From RPQJ01 sp035554635 (GTDB lineage: Bacteria; Pseudomonadota; Gammaproteobacteria; Steroidobacterales; Steroidobacteraceae), in NCBI GenBank assembly GCA_035554635.1, contig DATMIB010000151.1:1-11631 (forward strand): a stretch of DNA of 11,631 nt. Direction: 5' to 3'. Each line of letters starts with the position of its first letter. The first letter of the stretch is position 1. The notes under the pieces are model-generated. The model saw only the letters and a list, made by a program, of their open reading frames with translations, did not search any database and was not told where the DNA came from. The translations under genes and the position numbers were made by a program. Positions 1 through 9,137 of this stretch are shown here, piece by piece.

Positions 1-81
1 CCTTGCGGCTCGCCTGCGTTCGCACTAGTTGCCGGCTGTCGTCGTGCAGGCAGCCGCGATTGCCCATCAGCGTGCCGCGCG

Positions 82-3000
82 TCACGCGAACGCGACGACC
101 TCCACCTCGACGATGTGCTCCCGACGATCGTCGACGAGTGCAACGAACGCCCCGGGCAGGCCCGCGCCGTCGAGCCTCACGCAGACCACGCCGGCTTCCT
201 CACCGCCGCTGGCGACCCGCTGCGTGACGACGATGCGGTAGTGCGTGTCGCGGAACCGGTAATGGATCGTGACGCCCGGCCAGTGCGCGGGCAGGCACGG
301 CGCGAAACGCAGCTCGTTCGTGTCGAACCGCAGGCCGAGCAGCGATTCGAGCACGAGCCGGTACATCCAGCCCGCCGACCCCGTGTACCAGGTCCAGCCG
401 CCGCGACCGAGATGCGCGGCGGCGGCATAGACGTCCGCGGCGACGACGTACGGTTCGACCTTGTACGTCTGCGCGGACTCCTGCGTCAGCGCGTGGTTGA
501 CGGGATTGATGATCGTGAACACCTCCCACGCGCGCCGGTGGTCGCCGAGCGCCGCGAACGCCATCGCGGTCCAGATCGCCGCATGGGTGTACTGGCCGCC
601 GTTTTCGCGGACACCGGGGACGTAGCCACGAATGTAACCGGGCTCGAGTTCCGACTTGTCGAACGGCGGATCGAGCAGTTGCACCAGCCGCTCCGAGCGC
701 CGCAAGAGATGCTGATCCACCGCGTCCATTGCCTGCCGTGATCGCGCAGGATCGCCCGCACCCGACAACACCGCCCAGCTCTGCGAGATCGAATCGATGC
801 GACATTCGGGGTTGCTCGCTGAGCCGAGCGGCGTCCCGTCGTCGAAATACGCGCGTCGGTACCAGCCCCCGTCCCACGTGTGCGTGTCGATGTTCGCGCG
901 CAACCTCTCGCGGTTCGCATCGCACTCGTCGGCAAGGCTCGCGTCGCCGTGCAGTCGCGCGAGCCGTGAGAACTGCCCGAGCACCTCGCACAGGAAGAAC
1001 GCGAGCCACGTGCTCTCGCCCTGGCCGTGGATGCCGACCAGGTTCATTCCGTCGTTCCAGTCGCCGGAACCCATCAGCGGCAAGCCGTGCGCGCCGAACC
1101 GGAGACCGTGGCGAATCGCCCGGACGCAATGCTGGTAGAGGGACGCGGACTCGCCGGAGCGACCCGGCAGGTCGTAGTACGACTCGTCGCCCGGATTGAC
1201 CGCCCGGCCTTCGAGGAACGGCACGGACTCCTCGAGCACGCCCGTGTCCGCGGTGGCGAACACGTAGCGACAGGTCGCCAGCGGCAGCCAGAGGTAGTCA
1301 TCGGAGCAACGCGTGCGCACGCCACGACCCCCGGACGGATGCCACCAGTGCTGCACGTCACCCTCCACGAACTGCCGGCTCGCGCAGCGCAGCAGGTGCT
1401 CGCGCACGAGGGCGGGTTGCGCGTGGACCAATGCCATGACGTCCTGCAACTGGTCGCGGAAACCGAACGCCCCGCCGGACTGGTAATAGCCGCTGCGGGC
1501 CCACAGGCGGCAGCCGAGCGTCTGGTACACCAGCCAGCCATTCGCGAGCACGTTGACCGAGTTGTCCGGGGTCTCGACCTGCACGGCGCCGAGCGTGCGC
1601 TTCCAGTACTCCCAGACGGCTTCGAGCGCCCCGCGCGCCGCAGCAGCGCCGCGCAGCCGGTGCACGTGCGCCCGGGCCTCCTCGTCGCCGTGCGCGACGC
1701 CGAGACGAAACACCACCTCGCGCTCCTGACCCGGCGCAAGTTCCACACCGACCTGGATGGCGGCGCACGGGTCGAGCGCCGCGCCGAGCCTGCCCGACAG
1801 GCGCGTGCGCGTGAGCGCTGCGGGCCGCTGCAGCGAGCCGTTGCGACCAATGAACTCGGTGCGGTCGCCGGTGACCGCTCGCGCCGGGTCGTCGACATCG
1901 AAGAATCCGGTTCGCTGTGGAAACTCGGTGTTGAAGGGATTGCGCGCGAACACGGCCCCGGTCTGCGGATCGGCTTCCGTCGTCACGTGCATCGCCGTCT
2001 TCGCGCGCAGGTCGCCGAGCACCCACTCGACGTACCCCGTCACGGTCAACCGGCGCACGCGCGCCGAGTCGTTGCGCAGCTTGAGCACGGTGAACTTGGC
2101 CGGTGCGTCGAGCGCGACGAACACCGTCAGCTCCGAGCGGATCGCAGCGGTCTCGTGCTCGAACACGCTGTAGCCGAAGCCGTGCCGGCTGACATACGCG
2201 CCGTCCCCGGGCGCGGGTTGCGGCGACGGCGACCAGACGCGCCCGGTCTCCTCGTCACGCAGGTAGAACGCCTCGCCGCTCGCGTCGGTGACCGGATCGT
2301 TGTGCCAGGGGGTGAGCCGGAACTCGTGGGCGTTCTCGGCCCACGTGTAGCCGACGCCGTTCTCGGAGACGACCGTGCCGAACGCCGGGTTGGCCAGCAC
2401 GTTCACCCACGGCGCCGGCGTGGGCCGGCCCGGTGCGAGCGTGACGACGTATTCGCGGCCGTCGCCCGTGAAGCCGCCGAACTCGTTCGCGAGCACCAGG
2501 TCGTGGCGGGTGGCCGACGGCGCCACGGCGGTCCGCGTCGCGCGCATCGCCGTCGGTTGCAGCGGCGGAATGCGCGCGTCCTGCGTCCGTCGCCGCTTGA
2601 GCTGTTCGGAGAGCGTGCCGCGACTGTCGACAAGGATGATGCGGGCGACCGACTGCAGCAGCAGCCGGTCTTCCTGCGAGATGTGGTCGACGTGGCGCAC
2701 GAAGATGCCGCCCGGGCGGTCGACCGCGCTCGCCTCGACACCGGCGGCGATCAGGCCCATGACCTCGTCATGCAGCTGCTGACGATACCCGGACTGGTCC
2801 TCGGTCCAGATCACCAGGTCCACGACCAGCCCCTTGAGGCGCCAGTACGCACGTGCGCGCAGCAGCTGGCGCACCAGGCCGATGTTGGCGAGGTCGCCGA
2901 TCTGCAGCAGCACGATCGGCAGGTCGCCCGAGATCGCGTAACCCCAGAGCCCCGACTGGCCGCGGCGATTGCACGCGACGACGGCCGGGTCCGCACGCAG

Positions 3001-6000
3001 CGACGCGTTGGCGAAGATCATCGAGCCGGCGAGGCGCTCGTACTCCTGCGCCTCGGCCTCCGAAATGCCGAACTGCTGCAGCACGACCTGGTTGTGCGTC
3101 CAGGCAAGGTCGAAGACGCGGTCGGCGATGCGCCGGTCCTGGTAACGCTCGACCAGGTGCTCCGCGGTCTCGCGCGTCGCCGCCGCACCGGTGACGAGGT
3201 CCACCGTTGCAGTCTCATCGGGCTCGAGCACGACCTCCTGGCGGATCGCGAAGATGGGGTCGAGCACCGACCCCTCGCTGCCGGACAGTGGTCCGGTCTC
3301 GACGAGTGCCCGCGGCCTCGCCAGCGAACACCCTCGACCGATGAACCGCGCGCGGTCAGTCTCGAAAGACGCCTGGCCGGTCTCAGCGCCGGAGATCGCC
3401 ATCAGGTGCAGGCACCAGCCGGGCTGCTCATCGCGGCTGCGCGCCCGGCGCGTGCCGAGCACCGCGCGTTTCGACGCGAGGATCTCGGTCTGCACGAACA
3501 GCTTGCTGAACGCCGGGTGCAGCGCGTCTGCGATCGGCGGTGCGAGCGCGACTTCGACGTAACTCGTCACCTCCAGCACGCGACGCTCGTCCGACCGGTT
3601 GATGAGCCGGATGCGGCGCAGCTCGATGTCGTCCTCGGGCGAGACCACGAGTTCCGTGCGCGTCTCGACCAGGCTCCCCTCGATGCGGTCACGGCGATGA
3701 AACTCCGCGCGTCCTTCGGTGAAGATCGCCTCGTAGCCTTCAGCGCGACGCCGCGTCGGCTGCGAAGTGTTCGACCAGAACGCCCCACTCGCGGTGTCGC
3801 GCACGTAGCAGAAGCTGCCCCAGTGATCGCGCGTCGCGTCCTCCTGCCAGCGCGTGACCGCGGTCTCGTGCCAGCGGCTGTAGCCACCACCAGCGGCCGT
3901 GACGAGCACGTGATAGCGACCGTTCGACAGCAGCTGTACCTCCGGGACCGCCGTGTCCGGATTGGCGATGACCCGAATCGGCGGGGCCGTCACCTCGGCC
4001 GTCGCCCGCGCGACTGACAGCGCGGCCGGATGGGCCGGGAACGCCGCCGCCCGCGGGACGCGCTCGTGCAGCAACATCAGCGTCGCCTGGAACAGCGGGT
4101 CGGCGGCGAACCGCCGCTGGAACGGGTGATCGAGCAGCAGGTCCGCCAGCGCGAGCAGGCTCATGCCCTGGTGGTGGGCCATGTACGAACGGACGACGGC
4201 CCTAGCCTGGCCGCGCGGGATCCGCGACGGCGTGTAGTCGAGCGCCTCGTACATGCCGAATGCGCCGAGTGCGCCTTCCTCGACGAGTCGCTGCAGGTTC
4301 TCGCACGCGACCTCGGGTTCGATCATCAGCGCGAGTGCCGTTGCATACGGCGCCACGACCAGGTCGTCCGCCAAACCCCGTTGCAGACCGAGACCGGGCA
4401 CGCCGAACGCCCGGTACTGGTAGTTGCGATGCACGTCGACCATGTTGTAGCCGGACTCGGACATGCCCCAGGGCACGCCGCGCTGGCGGCCATACTCGAT
4501 GTGCCGGCGCACCGCCGCGCGGTTGGTTTGTTCGAGCAGCGTGTTGCGATAGGACGGCATCACGATCTGCGGCATCAGGTACTCGAACATCGAACCGCTC
4601 CAGGAGACCAGCACCGGTTCGCCGCCGGCGAGCGTCAGGCGGCGGCCGAGCGCGAACCAGGTTTCCTGCGGCAGCTGACCCTGCGCGACGGCCAGGAAGC
4701 TGCTGAGCCGCGCTTCGGAGGCGAGCAGGTCGTAGAAGCTCGCGTCGCGGCGGCGCTCGGTGACGCTGTAGCCGATCGCGAGCAGGCGCCGCGACGGGTC
4801 GTACAGGAAATCGAACTCGGGGGTCGCGAACTCGGCGGCCTGCGCGGCCAGCGCCTCGATCGTCGCGAGCTCCTGCTCGGCGAGTGCGCTCGCGGCCGCG
4901 ATGGCATCGCGATGCGCGAGCAGCCACGTGCACGCAGGGTCGTCGTCGCGACGCGCAGCGAGTTCCCGCGTGATGTCGTGCAGCAGGCGTGACTCGAGCC
5001 CCGCAATGTCGCGCAGGGTCGGGATGCCGCGCGGCACGAACCGTTCGAGCCCCGCCGGCGTCGGGCCCAGCGACGTCCACGGCGCCATGTACGCGAGCTC
5101 GTCGCGCACCACCTGGCATTGTTCGAGCAAGGTGCGTGTCCAGTTGTGCCGGGGCTCGTGACTGCCGGGGGCGACGGTCGCGGTGGTCGCGCTGGCACTC
5201 GCGGCGATGTCCGCGGCCAGTCGGGTCAGCCGTTCGAGACTCTGCTGCGCAACGTCGAGCGACGTCATGCCGGCGGCCATCGCGGATGCCAGCGCCTGTC
5301 GCATTTCGGCGTGCGCCGACCCAGTGCCAGCGCCTGCCGATGCGTCCACCTCGGCCAGCGTGTCGGCGAGCCCTTCGAGCGCGCGCCGCGGCACGATCGG
5401 GCTGTCCGGCAACGCGAGCAGGCCGATGCGCAGCGTCAGCAGGTGTGCGGCGAGGTTGCCGCTGTCGACCGTCGACACGTACCTCGGCTGCAACGGCTGC
5501 AGCGTCTGCGTGTCGTACCAGTTGTAGAAGTGGCCGCGGTAACGCTCGAGCGAAGCCATACTGCGCAGCGCGCTGGCCGTGCGCTCGAGCAGGCGTCCCG
5601 CTGGCAGGTAACCGAAGTCATGGGCCGCAAGGTTGGCGAGCAACGCAAGGCCCATGTTGGTCGGCGACGTGCGGTGCGCGACGAAGGGGCCCGGTTGTTG
5701 CTGGAAATTGTCGGGCGGCAACCAGTTGTCGTCGGGCCCGACGACGCGCTCGAAGAATGCCCAGGTGCGTCGCGCCAGCATGCGCAGGAAATCCCGCTGT
5801 GCCTCACTGAGCTCCGGTTCGGGGAGTGCGAGCGGCCGGCTGAGCCAGGCCGTGAGCGCAGGCGCAACCAGCCACAGCAACAGCAGCGGCGCGGCCAGCA
5901 GCAGGACCGACGGCCGCGCCGCGCCAAGATATGCGCCGGTCGCCAACGCGAGCGCCGGCGCGAGCCACGGCGACCGCACTGACCACGGCAGTCCCGAGGG

Positions 6001-8856
6001 GCCGCCGCGGGTTGCGTCGGCGTACGGGTTCCATTCGAGCAGGCGACGATGCGACACGAGCACCCGCCACTGCGTACGTACGATTGCGTCGGCGTGGAGA
6101 CAGGCGTCGTGCGGCAGGCAGGCAAGCACCAGTGCCGCCTGACCCCATTGCGTCAACGCGGACTCCAACGACGCCTTCAGGTGCTGGCGCAGCGTCACCT
6201 CGAGAGGCACGCGCACCACGTGCAGCACGAGGTTGAGCAAGGGTGGCACCAGCACGATGCCCGCGACGAGCAGCGTCCACGCCCACGGCCAGGGCAGCAG
6301 CACCCAGCCCGCCAGCAACAGCAACAGGAGTGCGATCGGCACCAGGCTGCGCCGCAGGTTGTCCGCGATCTTCCACCTCGAGAGGCCCGGGAGCGGGTTG
6401 CGGCAGGGTCGCCCCGCGGCGTCCGGCACGCGCGGCAGCAGCCAGCTCGCAATCTGCCAGTCGCCGCGGATCCAGCGATGCCGACGCGCGGCGTCCGCGG
6501 CATAGGTCGACGGATAGTCCTCGACCAGTTCGACGTCGCTCAGCAGCCCCGAGCGCGCGTAACACCCTTCCAGCAGGTCGTGACTGAGGATGCGGTTGTC
6601 GGGGAACCGGCCATTGATGGACTGCTCGAACGCATCGACGTCGTAGATGCCCTTGCCGATGAACGAGCCCTCGTCGAACAGGTCCTGGTAGACGTCGGAC
6701 ACCGTGCGCGTGTAGGGATCGATGCCCGACTCGCCGCCGTGCAATCGCGCGTAGCGGGAGCGGCTGGACCCGGGCAGACTCGACGACACCCGCGGCTGCA
6801 GGATGCCGTGGCCGTGGGACACGAGCCCCCGTCGTGCGTCGTAACGCGGGCGGTTCAGCGGATGGGACATCGCTTCGACGAACTGCCGCGCGGAGTCGCG
6901 CGGCAGTTCCGTGTCCGTGTCGAGCGTGATGACGTAGCGAGTGCCTGCGAGCGCGGCGAGGTCGCCGACTGCGCGTGAGAACCGCTCGGCCACGCTCGCG
7001 GGCGTGGCCTCCCGCAACAGCCAGTTCAGGTCGGCGAGCTTGCCGCGCTTGCGCTCGTACCCCATCCAGAGGCGCTCGCCCTCGTTCCAGCGGCGCGGGC
7101 GATGGAGCAGGTAGAACGCGTCACCGCCGTAGGTCGCGTTGAGTTCCTCGATCCGCGCCTGCGCGTAGTCGAGCAGCGCCTCGTCATCCGGTATCGATTC
7201 TGCCGTCGCGTCGGCGAAGTCGGTCAACAGGCCGAAGCGCAGGTTTTCGTCGCGGTTCGCGAGAAAGCGCACCTGCAGCGCATCGATGAGCTCGTCCACG
7301 TTGCGGGCGCTGGTCAGCAGCGTCGGCACCACGACGAGCGCGCGGGACTCGGCCGGGATGCCGTCCTTGAAGTTCATGCGCGGCAGCGCGCGCGGCGCCA
7401 TGAGCAACGTGGCGATCCAGTTCACAAGCGTGATCGCGAGCTGACTGGACGCGACGATCGCAGCGACGCCGAGCGCCCCCGCGCCGACCAGGGACAACCC
7501 GGCGTCGCGCGCGATCCACCACAACCAGGCGGACAGCGAGACCGTGATCAGCACGGTCGGTCCGAGGTAGGCCGCGAGCGGCCTCGCGTGCATGGCGTCG
7601 CGCGCACGCTCCCGCAGCGGTCGACGATAGCCCGTCGCGTGCTCCAGCGTGCGTCGGCCGGCGTCGACCAGAAAATAGCCGACGTGCGCTTCGCGCGTGT
7701 CCCGCGGAGCGCCCCCCTCGCCGCGTGTAACGGCATCGCCCGCAAGCTGCACGGCCAACTCGGCAACGCCTGCCTCGGCGAGGTGGCTGCGTCGGGCGAC
7801 CCGCTCGACCACGGCGCGGTACCGGTCGCGCGTGCCGAAATCCATCGCCGCGTAGGCGCCGGCCGGGTCGCGGCGCAGGACCGCGTCGACCGCACTCAGC
7901 GACTCGACGAAACTGCGCCAGTCGACCGACGAGAGCAGACGCAGGCTGCCGATCGAATTGCCAAGGGTCACCTGGTCGGCGGCCTGGACGCGGTTGCCCT
8001 CCTGCACCCGCTGCTCGATCGTCGCGCCGTCCTCGGCGAGGCGCTGTTCGACCCAGTTCAGGGCCAGCGCCATCGCCGGGCTCTGCCCCTGCAGGTCGCG
8101 CACGAACTCCGACACGAACGGCGCCGACATCGGCGGGTTGGAGCGCGCCATGTCCGCAATCACGAGAATCACGCTCTTGGGGTCCGTGTCGACGGTCTCG
8201 ATCATGCGGCGCGACCACGCGTCCGCCACGTCGCGATCCTTGCGTCCCGCTGCGATGCGCAGCGCCACCCGGCGCACGTTCTCGATCAGCGCCAGCCGCA
8301 ACATGATCGGGACGGCCCACAGCTCGCCGAGGTCCAGCGTCACCGCACCCTGGTAGGCGGCGAGGAAGCGACTCAGGCCTTCGGGATCCACGCGCCCATC
8401 GCCATGCGAGATCGTCTCGAGCGCGATGTCGTAGACACGCGGGAAGCCCGCCGACGGTCCGTGCGCCAGGCGCGGCAGCTCGCGGCTGTAGTGCTTCGGC
8501 AGGTGCCGCCGGGCCGTGCGGACCTGCTCTTCAACGAGGTAGAAATTGTCGAGCAGCCATTCGCTGGCAGGCGTGACGTGGCGGCCGGCCGCGACGGCCT
8601 CGGTCAGCGTCTCGAACACCCGTCGCAGGATCTGTTCGTTCGCGGCCAGCCTGGGCAGCAACTGGTCCGCGGCACGACCGGGCGCGAGCGCATGCACGCT
8701 GGCCAGGTGCCGCCCGTGCTGCTCCATCTGCTCGGTGCTGAAGAGCTCCGAGCGCAGCGGGGGTTGCTCGATCGACGGATCCAGCGCTTGGTCGTTCGAC
8801 CACAGCCGCGGGTCCAGACGGCGGAGAGTTTCGAGTGCGCGGGCGGCGATCATCAT
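82..8856 (-). CDS. ndvB: Cyclic beta-1,2-glucan synthase (GT84 glycosyltransferase, glycoamylase-like, GH94 phosphorylase)
   Basis: Inner-membrane enzyme that polymerises UDP-glucose into beta-1,2-glucan, controls chain length and cyclises the product (family knowledge: NdvB/ChvB/Cgs). About 2,924 residues from the ATG at 8856, close to or slightly above known homologues. An N-terminal helical region (1-425) precedes hydrophobic segments at about 428-449 and 453-487. The GT84 core (about 505-830) has D546 in LTDFAD, the DxD pair D646/D648 in TLDTDTELP, E779/D780, and RRHRWIRGDWQ (791-801) at the QxxRW position. More membrane segments follow at about 837-859, 861-882, 962-980 and 982-1005. The glycoamylase-like domain (about 1340-1580) has MSESGYN and YMAHHQGMS. 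Two GH94 beta-sandwich domains lie at about 1624-1895 and 2115-2395. The C-terminal barrel (about 2420-2860) has FRDQLQDVM, GSGDWNDGM (D2602 the likely general acid), GGQYTHAAIW and TGSAGW. No frameshift or stop interrupts it. Family assignment is very secure; the exact start is less so (TTG at 8859 or ATG at 8853 are alternatives). Confidence 0.96.
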   Translation of the reverse strand: MMIAARALETLRRLDPRLWSNDQALDPSIEQPPLRSELFSTEQMEQHGRHLASVHALAPGRAADQLLPRLAANEQILRRVFETLTEAVAAGRHVTPASEWLLDNFYLVEEQVRTARRHLPKHYSRELPRLAHGPSAGFPRVYDIALETISHGDGRVDPEGLSRFLAAYQGAVTLDLGELWAVPIMLRLALIENVRRVALRIAAGRKDRDVADAWSRRMIETVDTDPKSVILVIADMARSNPPMSAPFVSEFVRDLQGQSPAMALALNWVEQRLAEDGATIEQRVQEGNRVQAADQVTLGNSIGSLRLLSSVDWRSFVESLSAVDAVLRRDPAGAYAAMDFGTRDRYRAVVERVARRSHLAEAGVAELAVQLAGDAVTRGEGGAPRDTREAHVGYFLVDAGRRTLEHATGYRRPLRERARDAMHARPLAAYLGPTVLITVSLSAWLWWIARDAGLSLVGAGALGVAAIVASSQLAITLVNWIATLLMAPRALPRMNFKDGIPAESRALVVVPTLLTSARNVDELIDALQVRFLANRDENLRFGLLTDFADATAESIPDDEALLDYAQARIEELNATYGGDAFYLLHRPRRWNEGERLWMGYERKRGKLADLNWLLREATPASVAERFSRAVGDLAALAGTRYVITLDTDTELPRDSARQFVEAMSHPLNRPRYDARRGLVSHGHGILQPRVSSSLPGSSRSRYARLHGGESGIDPYTRTVSDVYQDLFDEGSFIGKGIYDVDAFEQSINGRFPDNRILSHDLLEGCYARSGLLSDVELVEDYPSTYAADAARRHRWIRGDWQIASWLLPRVPDAAGRPCRNPLPGLSRWKIADNLRRSLVPIALLLLLLAGWVLLPWPWAWTLLVAGIVLVPPLLNLVLHVVRVPLEVTLRQHLKASLESALTQWGQAALVLACLPHDACLHADAIVRTQWRVLVSHRRLLEWNPYADATRGGPSGLPWSVRSPWLAPALALATGAYLGAARPSVLLLAAPLLLLWLVAPALTAWLSRPLALPEPELSEAQRDFLRMLARRTWAFFERVVGPDDNWLPPDNFQQQPGPFVAHRTSPTNMGLALLANLAAHDFGYLPAGRLLERTASALRSMASLERYRGHFYNWYDTQTLQPLQPRYVSTVDSGNLAAHLLTLRIGLLALPDSPIVPRRALEGLADTLAEVDASAGAGTGSAHAEMRQALASAMAAGMTSLDVAQQSLERLTRLAADIAASASATTATVAPGSHEPRHNWTRTLLEQCQVVRDELAYMAPWTSLGPTPAGLERFVPRGIPTLRDIAGLESRLLHDITRELAARRDDDPACTWLLAHRDAIAAASALAEQELATIEALAAQAAEFATPEFDFLYDPSRRLLAIGYSVTERRRDASFYDLLASEARLSSFLAVAQGQLPQETWFALGRRLTLAGGEPVLVSWSGSMFEYLMPQIVMPSYRNTLLEQTNRAAVRRHIEYGRQRGVPWGMSESGYNMVDVHRNYQYRAFGVPGLGLQRGLADDLVVAPYATALALMIEPEVACENLQRLVEEGALGAFGMYEALDYTPSRIPRGQARAVVRSYMAHHQGMSLLALADLLLDHPFQRRFAADPLFQATLMLLHERVPRAAAFPAHPAALSVARATAEVTAPPIRVIANPDTAVPEVQLLSNGRYHVLVTAAGGGYSRWHETAVTRWQEDATRDHWGSFCYVRDTASGAFWSNTSQPTRRRAEGYEAIFTEGRAEFHRRDRIEGSLVETRTELVVSPEDDIELRRIRLINRSDERRVLEVTSYVEVALAPPIADALHPAFSKLFVQTEILASKRAVLGTRRARSRDEQPGWCLHLMAISGAETGQASFETDRARFIGRGCSLARPRALVETGPLSGSEGSVLDPIFAIRQEVVLEPDETATVDLVTGAAATRETAEHLVERYQDRRIADRVFDLAWTHNQVVLQQFGISEAEAQEYERLAGSMIFANASLRADPAVVACNRRGQSGLWGYAISGDLPIVLLQIGDLANIGLVRQLLRARAYWRLKGLVVDLVIWTEDQSGYRQQLHDEVMGLIAAGVEASAVDRPGGIFVRHVDHISQEDRLLLQSVARIILVDSRGTLSEQLKRRRTQDARIPPLQPTAMRATRTAVAPSATRHDLVLANEFGGFTGDGREYVVTLAPGRPTPAPWVNVLANPAFGTVVSENGVGYTWAENAHEFRLTPWHNDPVTDASGEAFYLRDEETGRVWSPSPQPAPGDGAYVSRHGFGYSVFEHETAAIRSELTVFVALDAPAKFTVLKLRNDSARVRRLTVTGYVEWVLGDLRAKTAMHVTTEADPQTGAVFARNPFNTEFPQRTGFFDVDDPARAVTGDRTEFIGRNGSLQRPAALTRTRLSGRLGAALDPCAAIQVGVELAPGQEREVVFRLGVAHGDEEARAHVHRLRGAAAARGALEAVWEYWKRTLGAVQVETPDNSVNVLANGWLVYQTLGCRLWARSGYYQSGGAFGFRDQLQDVMALVHAQPALVREHLLRCASRQFVEGDVQHWWHPSGGRGVRTRCSDDYLWLPLATCRYVFATADTGVLEESVPFLEGRAVNPGDESYYDLPGRSGESASLYQHCVRAIRHGLRFGAHGLPLMGSGDWNDGMNLVGIHGQGESTWLAFFLCEVLGQFSRLARLHGDASLADECDANRERLRANIDTHTWDGGWYRRAYFDDGTPLGSASNPECRIDSISQSWAVLSGAGDPARSRQAMDAVDQHLLRRSERLVQLLDPPFDKSELEPGYIRGYVPGVRENGGQYTHAAIWTAMAFAALGDHRRAWEVFTIINPVNHALTQESAQTYKVEPYVVAADVYAAAAHLGRGGWTWYTGSAGWMYRLVLESLLGLRFDTNELRFAPCLPAHWPGVTIHYRFRDTHYRIVVTQRVASGGEEAGVVCVRLDGAGLPGAFVALVDDRREHIVEVEVVAFA

Positions 8857-8868
8857 CAATGGTCCGTA

Positions 8869-8873
8869 CTCCT
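8869..8873 (-). promoter_or_regulatory. Ribosome binding site of the glucan synthase gene
   Basis: The minus strand reads AGGAG here. It lies 9 bases before a TTG (8859), 12 before an ATG (8856) and 15 before a second ATG (8853), three consecutive in-frame codons. Spacing favours the TTG and codon strength favours the first ATG. No usable start lies further upstream before the in-frame stop at 8905-8907, so the N-terminus is fixed to within two residues. Confidence 0.6.
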
Positions 8874-8913
8874 GGGGCCCTGCTGCGACGCAACCACATA
8901 GAGCTCACGCCGC

Positions 8914-8946
8914 CGCACGGCGTACGGATCCATCTGACGCCGTGCG
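8914..8946. repeat. Perfect 10-bp inverted repeat upstream of the glucan synthase gene
   Basis: CGCACGGCGT at 8914-8923 is exactly complementary to ACGCCGTGCG at 8937-8946, with a 13-base spacer that contains GGATCC. It lies about 58-90 bases upstream of the synthase start. No T-run follows on the minus strand, so it does not look like an intrinsic terminator. It could be a regulator binding site or a hairpin in the 5' leader of the synthase mRNA. The pairing is seen directly; the role is inference, and chance dyads are common in DNA this G+C-rich. Confidence 0.5.
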
Positions 8947-9137
8947 CGTTTCGAGGCCGAGCGGGCATTCTGGAGATGTCGAGGTGTCGGCCGCCGTCAG
9001 CGGAGGGCGGCGGGAAGCGGGAGAAGGGACTACGGGCGGCGACGATCGCCGGCAAGCTCAATGCCTCGTAGACAGCGGCGGAGCAGGCACGCGCTAAAGC
9101 AATACCGACGCGGACCCTGGGAGCTCGCGACTAACCG

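Larger units (their letters stand above)
8860..9137. other. Intergenic region between zinc-finger gene and glucan synthase gene
   Basis: This 278-bp stretch separates two minus-strand genes and should hold the synthase promoter. I found no convincing -35/-10 pair with proper spacing. Besides the 10-bp inverted repeat at 8914-8946 there is a 6-bp hairpin with a three-base loop at 9037-9051 (CGGCGA/TCGCCG), with no T-run on either side. Short open frames here have no credible start context. The length suggests that the synthase gene is transcribed from its own promoter rather than only by read-through from the zinc-finger gene. Confidence 0.5.

Noticed and set aside
33..56. Possible terminator hairpin downstream of the glucan synthase gene
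   Set aside because: Only a 6-bp stem (CGGCTG/CAGCCG) with a 12-base loop, and no T-run follows on the minus strand; this is expected by chance in such DNA.
1027..4017. A 996-codon plus-strand open frame opposite the glucan synthase gene
   Set aside because: It is antisense to a gene with clear domain motifs throughout, has an Arg/His/Val-rich composition with no recognisable domain, and is explained by G+C-rich codon bias that leaves the opposite strand free of stops.
7102..8901. A 599-codon plus-strand open frame opposite the N-terminal part of the synthase gene
   Set aside because: Same explanation: an antisense shadow with no domain, no ribosome binding site and no break coinciding with the real gene.
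8835..9071. Short plus-strand open frame in the region upstream of the synthase gene
   Set aside because: Overlaps the start of the synthase gene on the other strand, has no recognisable domain, and its internal ATG near 8976 has a GGAG too close to act as a ribosome binding site.
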